Positions 36,401 to 44,218 of a stretch of 64,000 nt of DNA are shown here, one piece after another. The stretch is taken from the NCBI GenBank assembly GCA_964368985.1, contig CAYJDW010000004.1:1-64000 (forward strand), given 5' to 3'. Position 1 is the first letter of the stretch, and each line of letters starts with the position of its first letter. The notes under the pieces were generated by a model that did no database searches, was not told the origin of the DNA, and worked only from the letters and a program-made list of their open reading frames with translations. This stretch comes from G023898405 sp964368985 (lineage in GTDB: Bacteria; Myxococcota; UBA727; JABDBI01). Position numbers and translations under genes: made by a program.

Positions 36401-36663
36401 TAATGAGAGAAAAAATGGACGCCGATCCAAATTCCTCCTTTTTGGTGGATATGTTGAGATTTTGGACGGGATCCTCGGCACCTCCGGGTGAAGGAGGCAA
36501 TTCGCTTCGTGTTAATGTGTATAACAATCAGCCGCAGGATCGCCTTCCGGTCGCTCATACATGTTCGCTTACTATAGACGTTCCTCCTTATGCCACTAAG
36601 GAACTTTTTAAACAAAAGCTGATTCAGGCAATCGAGGGTGCAGAAGGCTTTGGCATACATTAG
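33472..36663 (+). CDS. Exported 17-residue-repeat protein with a C-terminal HECT E3 ubiquitin-ligase domain
   Basis: The N-terminus has a hydrophobic export signal ending in FNGC (likely lipoprotein). A Cys-containing region follows (~residues 65-145, eight or more Cys). Next come ~22 perfect-length repeats of 17 residues (consensus DRDxRGFDxxGLHxNGT, residues ~190-563), then a linker. From ~residue 735 there is a full HECT domain. The N-lobe has EVGIDAGGLRRDF (from ~752), the NAGAVFAKL helix and WFVEGFEEV. The C-lobe has MLRFWTGSSAPP and RLPVAHTCSLTIDVPPY with catalytic Cys1031, ending in AIEGAEGFGIH. In eukaryotes HECT proteins accept ubiquitin from an E2 and pass it to substrates. No ubiquitin or E2 gene is in the window, so a host target is inferred. 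A start at 33523 has the better Shine-Dalgarno (GGGA). Confidence 0.88.
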   Translation: MFFINSDYMMKISGNINMAFIISSVSKLRKLPTFLVLASVLIFNGCNFEDLDDSEEPTGPETSVSTLNKNCEGFKTPGECRSNSSCQYFNSWRTPTKGKCLAKASANKLSCGKLTKDDCELNGLGTEKCVFAGICQPESGFSAKGFSKLNSFHLNGTKENDRGFNSAGLNVKTGSKYDALGMDIDGRNSRGFDAKGLLATGLDRDPRGFDAKGIHTNGTDRDDRHFDVKGLLVGGADRDARGFDAAGLLADGSDRDSRGFDAAGFHSNRTRRDDRGFDIQGRLLSGADRDIRGFNAQGLHTNGSDRDNRGFNREGLHTNGTNRDDRDFDLRGLLPNFALRDARGFDADGLLWDLSDRDNRGFNARGLHTNNTEWDDRGFNLAGRQRDGSDRDARGFDSAGFLPTGWTRDARGFDANGRQRDGSDRDSRGFNLQGLHTNNTDRDPRGFNVNGVLPGGALRDARGFNADGMHSNFTSRDARGFDVNGIHVNGSDRDDRGFDLQGRHSNNSDRDDRGFDIHGLLVGGLARDPRGFDADGFLPDGTDKDARGFKANRRLACGSLVDVNGFDVDGNHETTHGLHNPGGFDMRGIHQVTGDIFDAPAPGGRTIKGQNRLEAREDIVGIQCYIPGPADYLGRPDLRTIQHHPAGFADAEAFIQAIENRCQALNRPVPLAPGQSLADKRSRLIGAIKQANPLIRALGGEPADSLYTLERPNALKTYIGGLYSNGGLGKFSKTGRISYQIRDDAGNLVPEVGIDAGGLRRDFKDRVSQQIKPLFSEGTNGMEINSNFGAAPNEFALCTTDAQVQNKENCWKNAGAVFAKLTIIEGEGVPHVRLSHSVIHGLLRTPLADPVDYLALLKLDKPDIFASQMSGVLNQNNAGIQALMMNFDDVGLADRDVDETNVIEYLQEFAKHSLIKSEQRWFVEGFEEVVSNLGAFPLNARTLALLLQGNPTSIDTIEAVLEVSDGFGQLKTWLLEIMREKMDADPNSSFLVDMLRFWTGSSAPPGEGGNSLRVNVYNNQPQDRLPVAHTCSLTIDVPPYATKELFKQKLIQAIEGAEGFGIH
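34039..35160 (+). repeat. 22 tandem coding repeats of exactly 51 bases
   Basis: The unit encodes 17 residues beginning RGFD or RGFN. All 22 units have identical length, with no indel. Two to three decayed units flank the array on each side. The variable positions fall mainly in residues 8-13 (LLATGL, IHTNGT, RQRDGS and others recur). DxDxRGFD resembles calcium-binding Asp/Gly loops, but metal binding is inference. Confidence 0.93.
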
Positions 36664-36693
36664 CCATTTTATTCAATCTGCTCACGCCTGCCC

Positions 36694-36809
36694 CGAGTAT
36701 TTTGCCGGTGGTGGGTATTCCTTTGCGACTCATGAGCTATGGTGGCTCGGCCATGATGAAGACCTTGATCGGTCTCTTGGTAAATGTGGCTCTTTGGCGA
36801 CGTGCTAAG
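36694..36809 (+). pseudogene. Remnant of a second rodA 3' end
   Basis: The segment reads SILPVVGIPLRLMSYGGSAMMKTLIG, then LVNVALWRRAK in frame. It matches the last ~120 bases of rodA (33146-33265) at roughly 85% by eye, with one 6-base deletion. There is no start and no upstream SEDS body. It lies directly after the HECT-domain gene and before pyruvate kinase. Together with intact rodA it brackets the HECT gene. Confidence 0.85.
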
Positions 36810-36838
36810 TTGCAAATCGTTAAGGCCCCATAGCATCA

Positions 36839-38290
36839 GTGTTGAAGGCAATGCAAAGAAAAGTAAAAATTATTTGTACTTTGGGTCCTAGCTCTTATGA
36901 CGAGGACGTTATTGAGTCATTGATTAAGGCTGGCATGAATATTGCGCGTCTCAATTTTTCTCATGGCGATCATGATTTCTATCGGACCCTCATTAATAGA
37001 ATTCGCCATGTGTCGGCACGGCTTGATCAACCCATCGCTATTTTGCAAGATTTGCAGGGACCGAAAATTCGCGTCGGCAAAATGATGAACGATGCGGTGG
37101 TGCTGAAAGATGGTGCGCAAATTGTAATTACTATCGATGAGATGCTGGGAAATCTTGAGGAATTTTATACTCCCTATTTATCGATTATCGACGACGTGGA
37201 TATTGGCGATCCGGTTTTATTAGATGATGGCAAAATAGCACTTCGATGCGAACAAAAAGAAGCACAGCGTTTGATTTGCCGGATCGAGCAGGGCGGAATT
37301 TTAAAGAGCAATAAAGGCATAAATTTGCCTCGCTCCGCTACCTCGACAGAAAGTTTAACCCCCAAAGATATTCGTGATTTGAATTTCGGTGCTCATGCAG
37401 GCGTAGATGCGGTGGCTTTGTCTTTTGTGCGTAGCGCCCACGATGTGATAAAACTGAGGACTGAGCTGGCCTCCACTAAAACCAGACCTTTGATTATCGC
37501 GAAGCTTGAAAAGCAGCAAGCCATCGATGACCTCGAGAATATTTTGCGCGTGAGTGATGGCGTGATGGTCGCGCGCGGAGATTTAGGCGTGGAGATGCCG
37601 GCCGAGAATGTACCGCTCGTACAAAAGCGCATTATCGAGCGCGCTTTGGCACATGGAAAAACTGCGGTGGTAGCCACTGAAATGCTTGAGTCGATGATTT
37701 CTCAAATACGCCCGACTCGTGCAGAAGCAAGCGATGTGGCCAATGCCGTGCTTGATGGTGCCGATATGCTCATGCTATCGGCGGAAACTGCCGCTGGCGC
37801 TCACCCGATTAAAACCGTGAACATGATGGATAAAATTGTGCGTCACGTCGAGGAAAGCAATCGCGCGAGCTATTGGCGCACCAGTAATCTCGTATTGCAG
37901 CAAGAAAAGCGCGATATTCAAAACACCATGAGCCTAGGAGCGGTGCAGGCCTGTGAAGTGCTCAAGGCTAGCGCCATCGTCATGTTCAGCAATTCGGGCG
38001 CCACCGCGCGCATGGTGAGCGCTTACCGCCCGCAAAAACCGATCATCGCTTTTGTTCCCGACGCCACCGTGCAACGCACCTTGGCTTTTTGCTGGGGCGT
38101 GCGGGCTTTTGTTCTCAAGGCGCCAGAACGCAGTTTCGATCTCTTAAGGAGCATCAACAGTCAATTATTGGACATGGGTGAATTTCAGCCGGGAGAGAGA
38201 GTTATTGTGTTGACTAAGATTCCTCTGCGTTCAAAAGAGCATACTAATACGGTTCATGTGCATACGTTAAAAAGTGTATTGTCTCATTAA
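36839..38290 (+). CDS. pyk: Pyruvate kinase
   Basis: The enzyme converts phosphoenolpyruvate and ADP to pyruvate and ATP, the last step of glycolysis. Motifs are KIICTLGPSS, ARLNFSHGDH, ILQDLQGPKIRVG, the IIAKLEKQQA catalytic Lys region, GVMVARGDLGVEMP and ATEMLESMI. The C-terminal allosteric domain is complete (SNSGATARMVSAYRPQKPI). At ~480 residues the length is standard. The GTG start is uncertain. An ATG four codons downstream (36851) is also possible, and neither has a strong Shine-Dalgarno. Confidence 0.96.
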   Translation: MLKAMQRKVKIICTLGPSSYDEDVIESLIKAGMNIARLNFSHGDHDFYRTLINRIRHVSARLDQPIAILQDLQGPKIRVGKMMNDAVVLKDGAQIVITIDEMLGNLEEFYTPYLSIIDDVDIGDPVLLDDGKIALRCEQKEAQRLICRIEQGGILKSNKGINLPRSATSTESLTPKDIRDLNFGAHAGVDAVALSFVRSAHDVIKLRTELASTKTRPLIIAKLEKQQAIDDLENILRVSDGVMVARGDLGVEMPAENVPLVQKRIIERALAHGKTAVVATEMLESMISQIRPTRAEASDVANAVLDGADMLMLSAETAAGAHPIKTVNMMDKIVRHVEESNRASYWRTSNLVLQQEKRDIQNTMSLGAVQACEVLKASAIVMFSNSGATARMVSAYRPQKPIIAFVPDATVQRTLAFCWGVRAFVLKAPERSFDLLRSINSQLLDMGEFQPGERVIVLTKIPLRSKEHTNTVHVHTLKSVLSH

Positions 38291-38301
38291 ATATTAGTCG
38301 C

Positions 38302-38381
38302 CATTGCGAGCCTAGCGCGGCCTCCATGGGAGGGCGTCAAGGCATTAGGTGTGGATTGCCCCCCGCGCTACGCTCGCAATG
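38302..38381. repeat. Interspersed palindromic repeat after pyk
   Basis: The 19-base arms CATTGCGAGCCTAGCGCGG (38302-38320) and CCGCGCTACGCTCGCAATG (38363-38381) are complementary at 18 of 19 positions over a 42-base loop. A related single arm occurs at 24131-24159. It is a non-coding, MITE- or REP-like element and may also act as a hairpin downstream of pyk. Confidence 0.75.
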
Positions 38382-38408
38382 ACGATGAAGGGATGCAGAA
38401 CTTTGTAG

Positions 38409-38430
38409 GGGCCGGCCTCTGTGCCGGCCC
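38409..38430. repeat. GC-rich hairpin upstream of ompH
   Basis: GGGCCGGC and GCCGGCCC form a perfect 8-bp stem around a 6-base loop, followed by CGCG and no T-run. It sits next to the larger palindrome and looks like another interspersed-repeat hairpin rather than a terminator. Confidence 0.5.
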
Positions 38431-38544
38431 GCGTATTAGCATGAACGCCGCAAATATGCCTACCCACCCTTTTTTTAGCGCGAAAATTGCCCCATAAGCC
38501 TATCCGGATAGGAACTGTCAATTTTTTACAAAGTGAGGTTTGTG

Positions 38545-39138
38545 ATGAAATTAGGTTTAGTATTTGCGACTTCGGTTGCTTTATTTTTCGTTTCCGCTGC
38601 AACTGACGCTCCCCGTGTTGCAAAATATGGCTTTGTTAATTTCGAAGCCGCGATAGCTCAGGAAAAGGAAGCTCAAATATATATTAAAGAGCTTGAGGAT
38701 GGCGAAAATAAGATTAATCAAGATGAGCAAGTGGCTCGGGTTGATATTGAAAAGAAGATGACTAATTTTAGAGCGTCGGTAGCGAGCCTGAGTGAAAAAG
38801 CGCGCCAAGAAAAAGAAACTCAGTTGAGCAATGAAATTGGTATGTTGCAACAACAGTTCACGCAGCGTCGCCAGGAGCTTGGACAAAAGCGCCAAGATCG
38901 TCTGCGTCAGTTGGAAGATAAAAATCGTTTATTGCTTGATTCCATCTCCAAAAATGGTGGATTTGACATGGTGTTTAATGCTGCGGCATTGGTTTATGTT
39001 TCCGACGACATGAAGAAAAATGATTTAACCGGGAAGTTGGTTGAATCTTACAATAAAGCCTATCCGGTTAAGCCAGAAGCGGCTAAGAAGCCCACGACGC
39101 CGGTTAAAGCACCTGCAAAAACTCCGGTGAAAAAATAA
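38545..39138 (+). CDS. ompH: OmpH/Skp-family periplasmic chaperone
   Basis: Skp holds unfolded outer-membrane proteins on their way to BamA. The 197-residue product has a signal peptide (MKLGLVFATSVALFFVSAA), YGFVNFEAAIAQ at the mature start, and a long charged coiled coil (~residues 50-130) that forms the tentacles. The C-terminus is unusually Pro/Lys/Ala-rich (KKPTTPVKAPAKTPVKK). The ATG has GAGG seven bases upstream and was preferred to an in-frame GTG four codons earlier. lpxD follows after three bases. Confidence 0.9.
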   Translation: MKLGLVFATSVALFFVSAATDAPRVAKYGFVNFEAAIAQEKEAQIYIKELEDGENKINQDEQVARVDIEKKMTNFRASVASLSEKARQEKETQLSNEIGMLQQQFTQRRQELGQKRQDRLRQLEDKNRLLLDSISKNGGFDMVFNAAALVYVSDDMKKNDLTGKLVESYNKAYPVKPEAAKKPTTPVKAPAKTPVKK

Positions 39139-39141
39139 TCC

Positions 39142-40092
39142 ATGCTCGCAAGCGAAATAGCCGTAGCCATCGGTGGGCGTTTGATTGGCGATAATGTTCG
39201 ATGTGCTCGACTATCGCCACTTTATTGCGCGGCTTTGGATGATTTGAGCATACTCGCGTGGTCTCGGGATATTCGTTTAGCAAAGAAGGCCTCATTTGGG
39301 GCCTTGCTTATTTCTTCCGATTGGGCGGCGGATTATTTATTGGAAATTGACGGCCCGCTCATCGTTATTGAGGATTTTTTTTCGGCCTTTTCCACCTTAA
39401 GATCGCTTTTAGATGCTGGCCTGTTGCAAGACGAGCCGAAGCTTGAAAATGCCGCTATTTCTCCCCTCGCTCGTTTAAGCCCCCATGCTCGGGTGGGTTG
39501 CGCCATAATTGGTGAGCACACGGTGATCGAAGCTGGCGTGGTAATTGAAGACCAGGTTAGCATTGGTAGAGGTTGTCATATTAAGGCCGGAGCGGTGATT
39601 CACGGCGGTACTATTATTGCCGACGACGTGGTGATTGGCGCCAATACCGTGCTGGCAAGTCAGGCTTTTGCACCCTACGGCTTTGAAACTATTAAAAATC
39701 TCCCCTCCTTAGGCAGTGTAGTGATTGAAGAAGGGGTTCGCGTGGGTGCTCTTTGCACTATCGACCGGGGCCTGATTGGGCGGACGCGCATCAAAAAAAA
39801 TACGCTTTTGGATAACATGGTTCATATCGGGCACGACGTGGTGGTGGGCGAACAAGTAATTATTGCCGCCCAAACCGCCTTGGCGGGTTTTGTTCAGGTG
39901 GAAAATAGCGTAACGCTAGGCGGGCAGGTGGGGCTTGCTCCTCATGCGGTGATTGGTCAGGGGGCCCGCATCAGCGCTAAATCACTGGTGAGAGGAAAAG
40001 TGGATGCTTATGAAATAAGGTCGGGTAACCCGAGTTTGCCTCACCGGATTTATTTGAAAGACTATGCTCAAAAAATAAGGCAATCGAGATAA
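39142..40092 (+). CDS. lpxD: UDP-3-O-acylglucosamine N-acyltransferase LpxD
   Basis: LpxD adds the N-linked acyl chain in lipid A synthesis. After a ~100-residue N-terminal domain comes a left-handed beta helix of hexapeptide repeats. The family signatures are APYGFETIKNLPSLGSVVIE, CTIDRGLIGRT and DNMVHIGHDV with the catalytic His. The RSGNPSLPHR segment near the C-terminus is also typical. Its presence shows an LPS-bearing outer membrane. It lies in ompH-lpxD-fabZ, three to four bases between genes. Confidence 0.96.
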   Translation: MLASEIAVAIGGRLIGDNVRCARLSPLYCAALDDLSILAWSRDIRLAKKASFGALLISSDWAADYLLEIDGPLIVIEDFFSAFSTLRSLLDAGLLQDEPKLENAAISPLARLSPHARVGCAIIGEHTVIEAGVVIEDQVSIGRGCHIKAGAVIHGGTIIADDVVIGANTVLASQAFAPYGFETIKNLPSLGSVVIEEGVRVGALCTIDRGLIGRTRIKKNTLLDNMVHIGHDVVVGEQVIIAAQTALAGFVQVENSVTLGGQVGLAPHAVIGQGARISAKSLVRGKVDAYEIRSGNPSLPHRIYLKDYAQKIRQSR

Positions 40093-40095
40093 AGT

Positions 40096-40542
40096 ATGAA
40101 TGAGAATACGCGAGTAGATTTTGAACAAATAAAAAAAGTATTGCCCCATCGCTATCCTTTCTTGTTGATCGATCGGGTTTTGGAACTTGGTGCCGATAGC
40201 ATTCGTGCTTTAAAAAATGTAACGGCCAATGAACCCTTCTTTAATGGCCATTTTCCTGAACTTGCGGTCATGCCGGGAGTTTTACAGATTGAAGCCATGG
40301 CTCAAGCGGCGGGCCTGATTCTTGCCCTCAATGATGGTTTTGATGTTTCTCGCGATATCGCTTTTTTAGCTGGGGTTGATAATGCTAAGTTTAAGCGCAT
40401 GGTGACCCCCGGTGATCAGTTGATAATTGAAGTGAGCATTGTGGCGAGAAAAAAAACCGTGCTTAAAGTTGAGGCAAAAGTGTTGGTAGAAAACCAAATA
40501 GCCTCGAGCGCTGAGATTATTTTGATTACTAAATCGTTGTAG
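40096..40542 (+). CDS. fabZ: 3-hydroxyacyl-ACP dehydratase FabZ
   Basis: FabZ dehydrates 3-hydroxyacyl-ACP in fatty acid elongation and competes with lipid A enzymes for the same substrate. The hot-dog fold protein has LPHRYPFLLIDRV, FFNGHFPELAVMPGVLQIEAMAQAAG with the catalytic His and Glu, and DNAKFKRMVTPGDQL. The length of 148 residues is normal. It follows lpxD in the conserved order. lpxA, usually next, is absent here and replaced by lysS. Confidence 0.96.
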   Translation: MNENTRVDFEQIKKVLPHRYPFLLIDRVLELGADSIRALKNVTANEPFFNGHFPELAVMPGVLQIEAMAQAAGLILALNDGFDVSRDIAFLAGVDNAKFKRMVTPGDQLIIEVSIVARKKTVLKVEAKVLVENQIASSAEIILITKSL

Positions 40543-40550
40543 GAGTGAAT

Positions 40551-42257
40551 ATGTCAGAAAGTGGCGCCATCGAGCGCATAATGAATGAGAGACGTGAAAA
40601 AGGGCAAGAGCTTAAAAAACTCGGCCAACATCCTTATAAAAATGGTTTTAAACCTGACATCACTGCCGAAGAGCTCGCTAAAAAATATGTGCATTTGTCG
40701 AAGGAAGAGCTCGAATCTTGCCAAGATGCCTATATAATGGCTGGCCGATTAATGGCCGTTCGTAGCATGGGCAAAGCGGCCTTTTTGATCATCCAGGACC
40801 CCAGCGGTCAAATGCAGCTTTTCTTACAGAAAGAAGCGATTGGCGAAGATAATTTTGCCGCTTTTAAATTGAGCGACGTGGGCGACTTTATTGGTGTTCG
40901 TGGCACGCCCATGAAAACTAAAACAGGCGAGCTGTCCTTAAAAATTTCAAACTTCACGATGTTGACCAAATCACTCAAACCTTTGCCGGAAAAATGGCAT
41001 GGATTAAGTAACGTGGAGCATCGCTATCGCCAACGTTATGTCGATCTCATCGTTAACGAAAAAACACGTAGCATTTTTAAAGCCCGCTCGAAGATAATTC
41101 GCGGCATTCAACATTTCTTAGACGAACGCGGTTTCATGGAAGTTGAAACACCGATTTTGATGGATATTGCCGGTGGCGCTGAAGCAAAACCATTCATTAC
41201 TCACCACAATGCGCTCGGGGAAGATTTGTCCCTGCGTATCGCGACTGAACTTCACCTGAAACGTTTAATCGTGGGTGGCATTGAGCGGGTTTATGAAATT
41301 GGCCGTTTGTTTCGTAACGAAGGGGTCAGTACTCGCCATAATCCAGAGTTCACCACCATCGAGTTTTATCAGGCCTATGCCACCTACCAAGATCTCATGG
41401 ATTTGACGGAAGAACTTTTTCGTAAATTAGCATCGAGTGTCAATGAAAGTCCCGTCGTGAAATACCAAGAACACGAAATTGATTTTTCAAAGCCTTTTAG
41501 ACGAGTGCCCATAGCTCAATTGGTGGCTGAGCACTTAGGCTTTGATGCTAAAAAGACGGAAGAGTTGATCAATATTTCTTCGGTTGAAAAGGCATTAGCG
41601 ACGGTAAGAGGACATTTAGCGAGTGAAGAAGAGGCGGTGCTGATTTGTCTCAAAGAGTTGAGCTTCGATGAGATGAATGCCATTTTGCCCTTTTGTTTTA
41701 AAGATGAGCCAGCGGTAGAAGGCACCGATGCCATCGTTATGGCCAAGAAAATCGTTAAAAATTTGGGGCACGATGTGATTGCCATTGGGCGGGCTGTTGA
41801 TAAAGCTTTTGCCAATGAAAGCCATCGTTGTCGACGTTTGGCCTTGCATTTACTTTATGGCGTTTTTGATCACGAGGTTGAGGAAAAGATTATTCAACCT
41901 ACTTTCATCACCGATTTTAGCGTCTCAGTTTCGCCGCTTGCGCGTAAACGCGATGGCGATGAAGCTGTGGTGGATCGATTTGAGTTGATCATCGCCAAAA
42001 TGGAAGTTGCCAATGCTTTTTCTGAGCTCACTGATGCCGATGATCAGCGCGAGCGTTTTCAAAAGCAAGTGCAACAAAAATCCATGGGTGACGACGAGGC
42101 TCCTGATTTGGATGAGGATTTTCTCAATGCCTTGGAAATTGGAATGCCGCCGACCGCGGGCCAGGGAATCGGGATCGATCGATTGGTGATGATCTTGACC
42201 GATAGTCCTTCCATTAGAGAAGTCATTCTCTTCCCAAAGATGCGAAAGAAAAGCTAA
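40551..42257 (+). CDS. lysS: Lysyl-tRNA synthetase, class II
   Basis: The enzyme charges tRNA-Lys. It has an N-terminal OB-fold (GRLMAVRSMGKAAFLIIQD) and the class II core: motif 1 near FMEVETPIL, motif 2 in FRNEGVSTRHNPEFTTIEFY and motif 3 in GQGIGIDRLVM. At 569 residues it is longer than the ~505 typical, mostly through an insertion around residues 300-420. AGGAG five bases before the ATG supports this start. It sits between fabZ and the Lol genes, an arrangement that recalls the lysS-lol-bamA-ompH-lpxD-fabZ cluster of Deltaproteobacteria. Confidence 0.96.
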   Translation: MSESGAIERIMNERREKGQELKKLGQHPYKNGFKPDITAEELAKKYVHLSKEELESCQDAYIMAGRLMAVRSMGKAAFLIIQDPSGQMQLFLQKEAIGEDNFAAFKLSDVGDFIGVRGTPMKTKTGELSLKISNFTMLTKSLKPLPEKWHGLSNVEHRYRQRYVDLIVNEKTRSIFKARSKIIRGIQHFLDERGFMEVETPILMDIAGGAEAKPFITHHNALGEDLSLRIATELHLKRLIVGGIERVYEIGRLFRNEGVSTRHNPEFTTIEFYQAYATYQDLMDLTEELFRKLASSVNESPVVKYQEHEIDFSKPFRRVPIAQLVAEHLGFDAKKTEELINISSVEKALATVRGHLASEEEAVLICLKELSFDEMNAILPFCFKDEPAVEGTDAIVMAKKIVKNLGHDVIAIGRAVDKAFANESHRCRRLALHLLYGVFDHEVEEKIIQPTFITDFSVSVSPLARKRDGDEAVVDRFELIIAKMEVANAFSELTDADDQRERFQKQVQQKSMGDDEAPDLDEDFLNALEIGMPPTAGQGIGIDRLVMILTDSPSIREVILFPKMRKKS

Positions 42258-42286
42258 TTAAAGAAATTATGTGAGCGGTTAAAAAA

Positions 42287-44212
42287 ATGAGTGTCAGCGA
42301 ACTTTTCTATCAGTCAGCGGTGGTTAATTCACTCGTGTTTTTGTGGTTGGCCTCGGCGGTGAGTGCGACGCGTATTTTTTTGCGCTGCGAGAGAAAAATC
42401 TCTGAATCGCTCCTTTTGGGCGTATTTTTCGGGCCGCTCGCTTTTATTGCGGCCTGGCTTTTTGAAGCTTATTTTTTAAATAAAAAATCTTTGCCTGGGG
42501 CAGATAAAAGCCCGCTCAACATTCGACCCCAAATCGCCATTTTGCTCAATGCGGGCCTAACTCTCGCTTTATTCCACTGGCTCTTTGTTTATGAGTTTGC
42601 TCGTTCCACCACCTCGAGTGAGGTGCTTATTTTACGCATTGGGCTTTTTTTAGTGCTTGCGGGCTTTGTAGTGGGCGTGACTCTGGCCCAAATAACCAAG
42701 CGCGTGGCTTTTTTTGAGAGTTGCTGGACGACATTTATCCTCAGTTTCTACATGACAACTCTCGGCGATTGGGCCAATGATGTGTTTTCCTACGGCACTT
42801 CTATGGCTTATTTTTCCACGCTGATTCTAACGGGCAGTTTTTTGTTTCTGATTTTCGCGACCCTAGGCGGTTCTTTAGGATATTTGTTATTTGGCGAGGG
42901 ACGGCTCAATCTTCGCAGCGGTTATGAGTTTTTTATTGGCGTGCGTTTTTTAATGACTAAACGCAGTAGTCAGGTGGTATCGCTTATTACCGTGATATCC
43001 GTCATTGCCGTCATGATCGCCTGCGGCGGCATGATTGTGGTGATGAGTGTGATGAATGGTTTTTCGTCGGATCTTCGCTCAAAGATTTTAGGGGCTAATC
43101 CTCATCTCATGGTGCTGAAATATGGCAAAGATTTTTCCGAGTACGCCGACATTGTTAAAAAGACCAAAGAGATCCCCGGGGTAGTAGGAGCAAGTCCTTT
43201 TATTATTAACGAAGGAATGGTCTCCAAAAATAAAAATTTATCGAGTGCGCTGGTAACAGGAATTGCTGATTTTCTCGAGAATAAAAACCAACTCCTGAAA
43301 TATGTGAGTGAGCAAAGTCTTGGGTTTTTAAATGCTCCTGAAACCATTCCCGTTATCAATGAAGTCGAGAGAGGGGCCGACCTGAATGAAGCGCTTGATG
43401 CGAAGCCCCAGGTTAATGATTTGCCAGCAGTGATCATCGGCAAAGAAATGTCCAAAGATTTACAAGTTTTTGTCGGCGATACGGTGAATATTATTAGCCC
43501 CGTAGGGGAGCTCGGCCCTACAGGCCCTATTCCTAAAGCTAAGGCCTTCCGGGTGGCAGGATTTTTTGATTCCGGCATGTATGAATACGATTCAAAATTT
43601 GTCTACATGAAGCTTAACGACGCGCAAGATTTTTTTAATCTGAAGGGCATGGTGACGGGTATTGAGTATCGCCTTGATGACATCGAGAAAACGCGCCAAG
43701 TCGCGCAGATTATCGAAGAAAAAATCGGCGCATATCCCTTTTATACCCGAGACTGGATGCAGATGAACCGCAATATGTTCTCAGCCTTGCAGCTAGAGAA
43801 AATTGCCATGCTGATTATTTTGGGCACTATGATTTTTATGGCGAGCTTGTTGATTCTCGTGACGCTGATAATGGTGGTGATGGAAAAAGGTAAAGAGATT
43901 GCCATTCTTAAGAGCATGGGTGCAACCGATGCCTCCATCATGAAAATATTTGTCACCTATGGCCTCTTCGTAGGCGGTTTGGGAGCCCTCTTAGGGGGGA
44001 GCCTGGGCGTAGGTATCTGCGTATTGATCGATAAGATTGGTATCAAGCTTGATTCAGATGTTTATTATTTCTCCAAAGTTCCGGTAAAGCTTGATAGCAC
44101 TGAAATCTTGCTAGTTGTCGCGTCCGCCATAATCATCAGCTTTTTGGCAACCGTTCCACCCTCATTATTTGCCGCGCGATTAAAACCGGTAGAAGGATTG
44201 CGCTATGAGTAG
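42287..44212 (+). CDS. lolE: Lipoprotein-releasing ABC transporter permease (LolC/E family) with an extra N-terminal membrane domain
   Basis: From ~residue 213 the protein is a normal LolC/E permease: FFIGVRFLMTKR, the first helix ending in MSVMNGFSSDLR, a large periplasmic domain with GANPHLMV, then three helices with ILGTMIFMASLLILVTLIMVV and KEIAILKSMGATDASI. The first ~210 residues add about six further hydrophobic helices not present in LolC or LolE. It works with LolD to extract lipoproteins from the inner membrane. A single permease next to lolD suggests a homodimeric LolF-like transporter. The role of the extra domain is unknown. Confidence 0.9.
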   Translation: MSVSELFYQSAVVNSLVFLWLASAVSATRIFLRCERKISESLLLGVFFGPLAFIAAWLFEAYFLNKKSLPGADKSPLNIRPQIAILLNAGLTLALFHWLFVYEFARSTTSSEVLILRIGLFLVLAGFVVGVTLAQITKRVAFFESCWTTFILSFYMTTLGDWANDVFSYGTSMAYFSTLILTGSFLFLIFATLGGSLGYLLFGEGRLNLRSGYEFFIGVRFLMTKRSSQVVSLITVISVIAVMIACGGMIVVMSVMNGFSSDLRSKILGANPHLMVLKYGKDFSEYADIVKKTKEIPGVVGASPFIINEGMVSKNKNLSSALVTGIADFLENKNQLLKYVSEQSLGFLNAPETIPVINEVERGADLNEALDAKPQVNDLPAVIIGKEMSKDLQVFVGDTVNIISPVGELGPTGPIPKAKAFRVAGFFDSGMYEYDSKFVYMKLNDAQDFFNLKGMVTGIEYRLDDIEKTRQVAQIIEEKIGAYPFYTRDWMQMNRNMFSALQLEKIAMLIILGTMIFMASLLILVTLIMVVMEKGKEIAILKSMGATDASIMKIFVTYGLFVGGLGALLGGSLGVGICVLIDKIGIKLDSDVYYFSKVPVKLDSTEILLVVASAIIISFLATVPPSLFAARLKPVEGLRYE

Positions 44213-44218
44213 TTATCT

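Noticed and set aside
36669..36851. A 60-codon minus-strand frame between the HECT gene and pyk
   Set aside because: The region is explained by the rodA 3' remnant on the plus strand. The minus frame overlaps the pyk start and resembles nothing.
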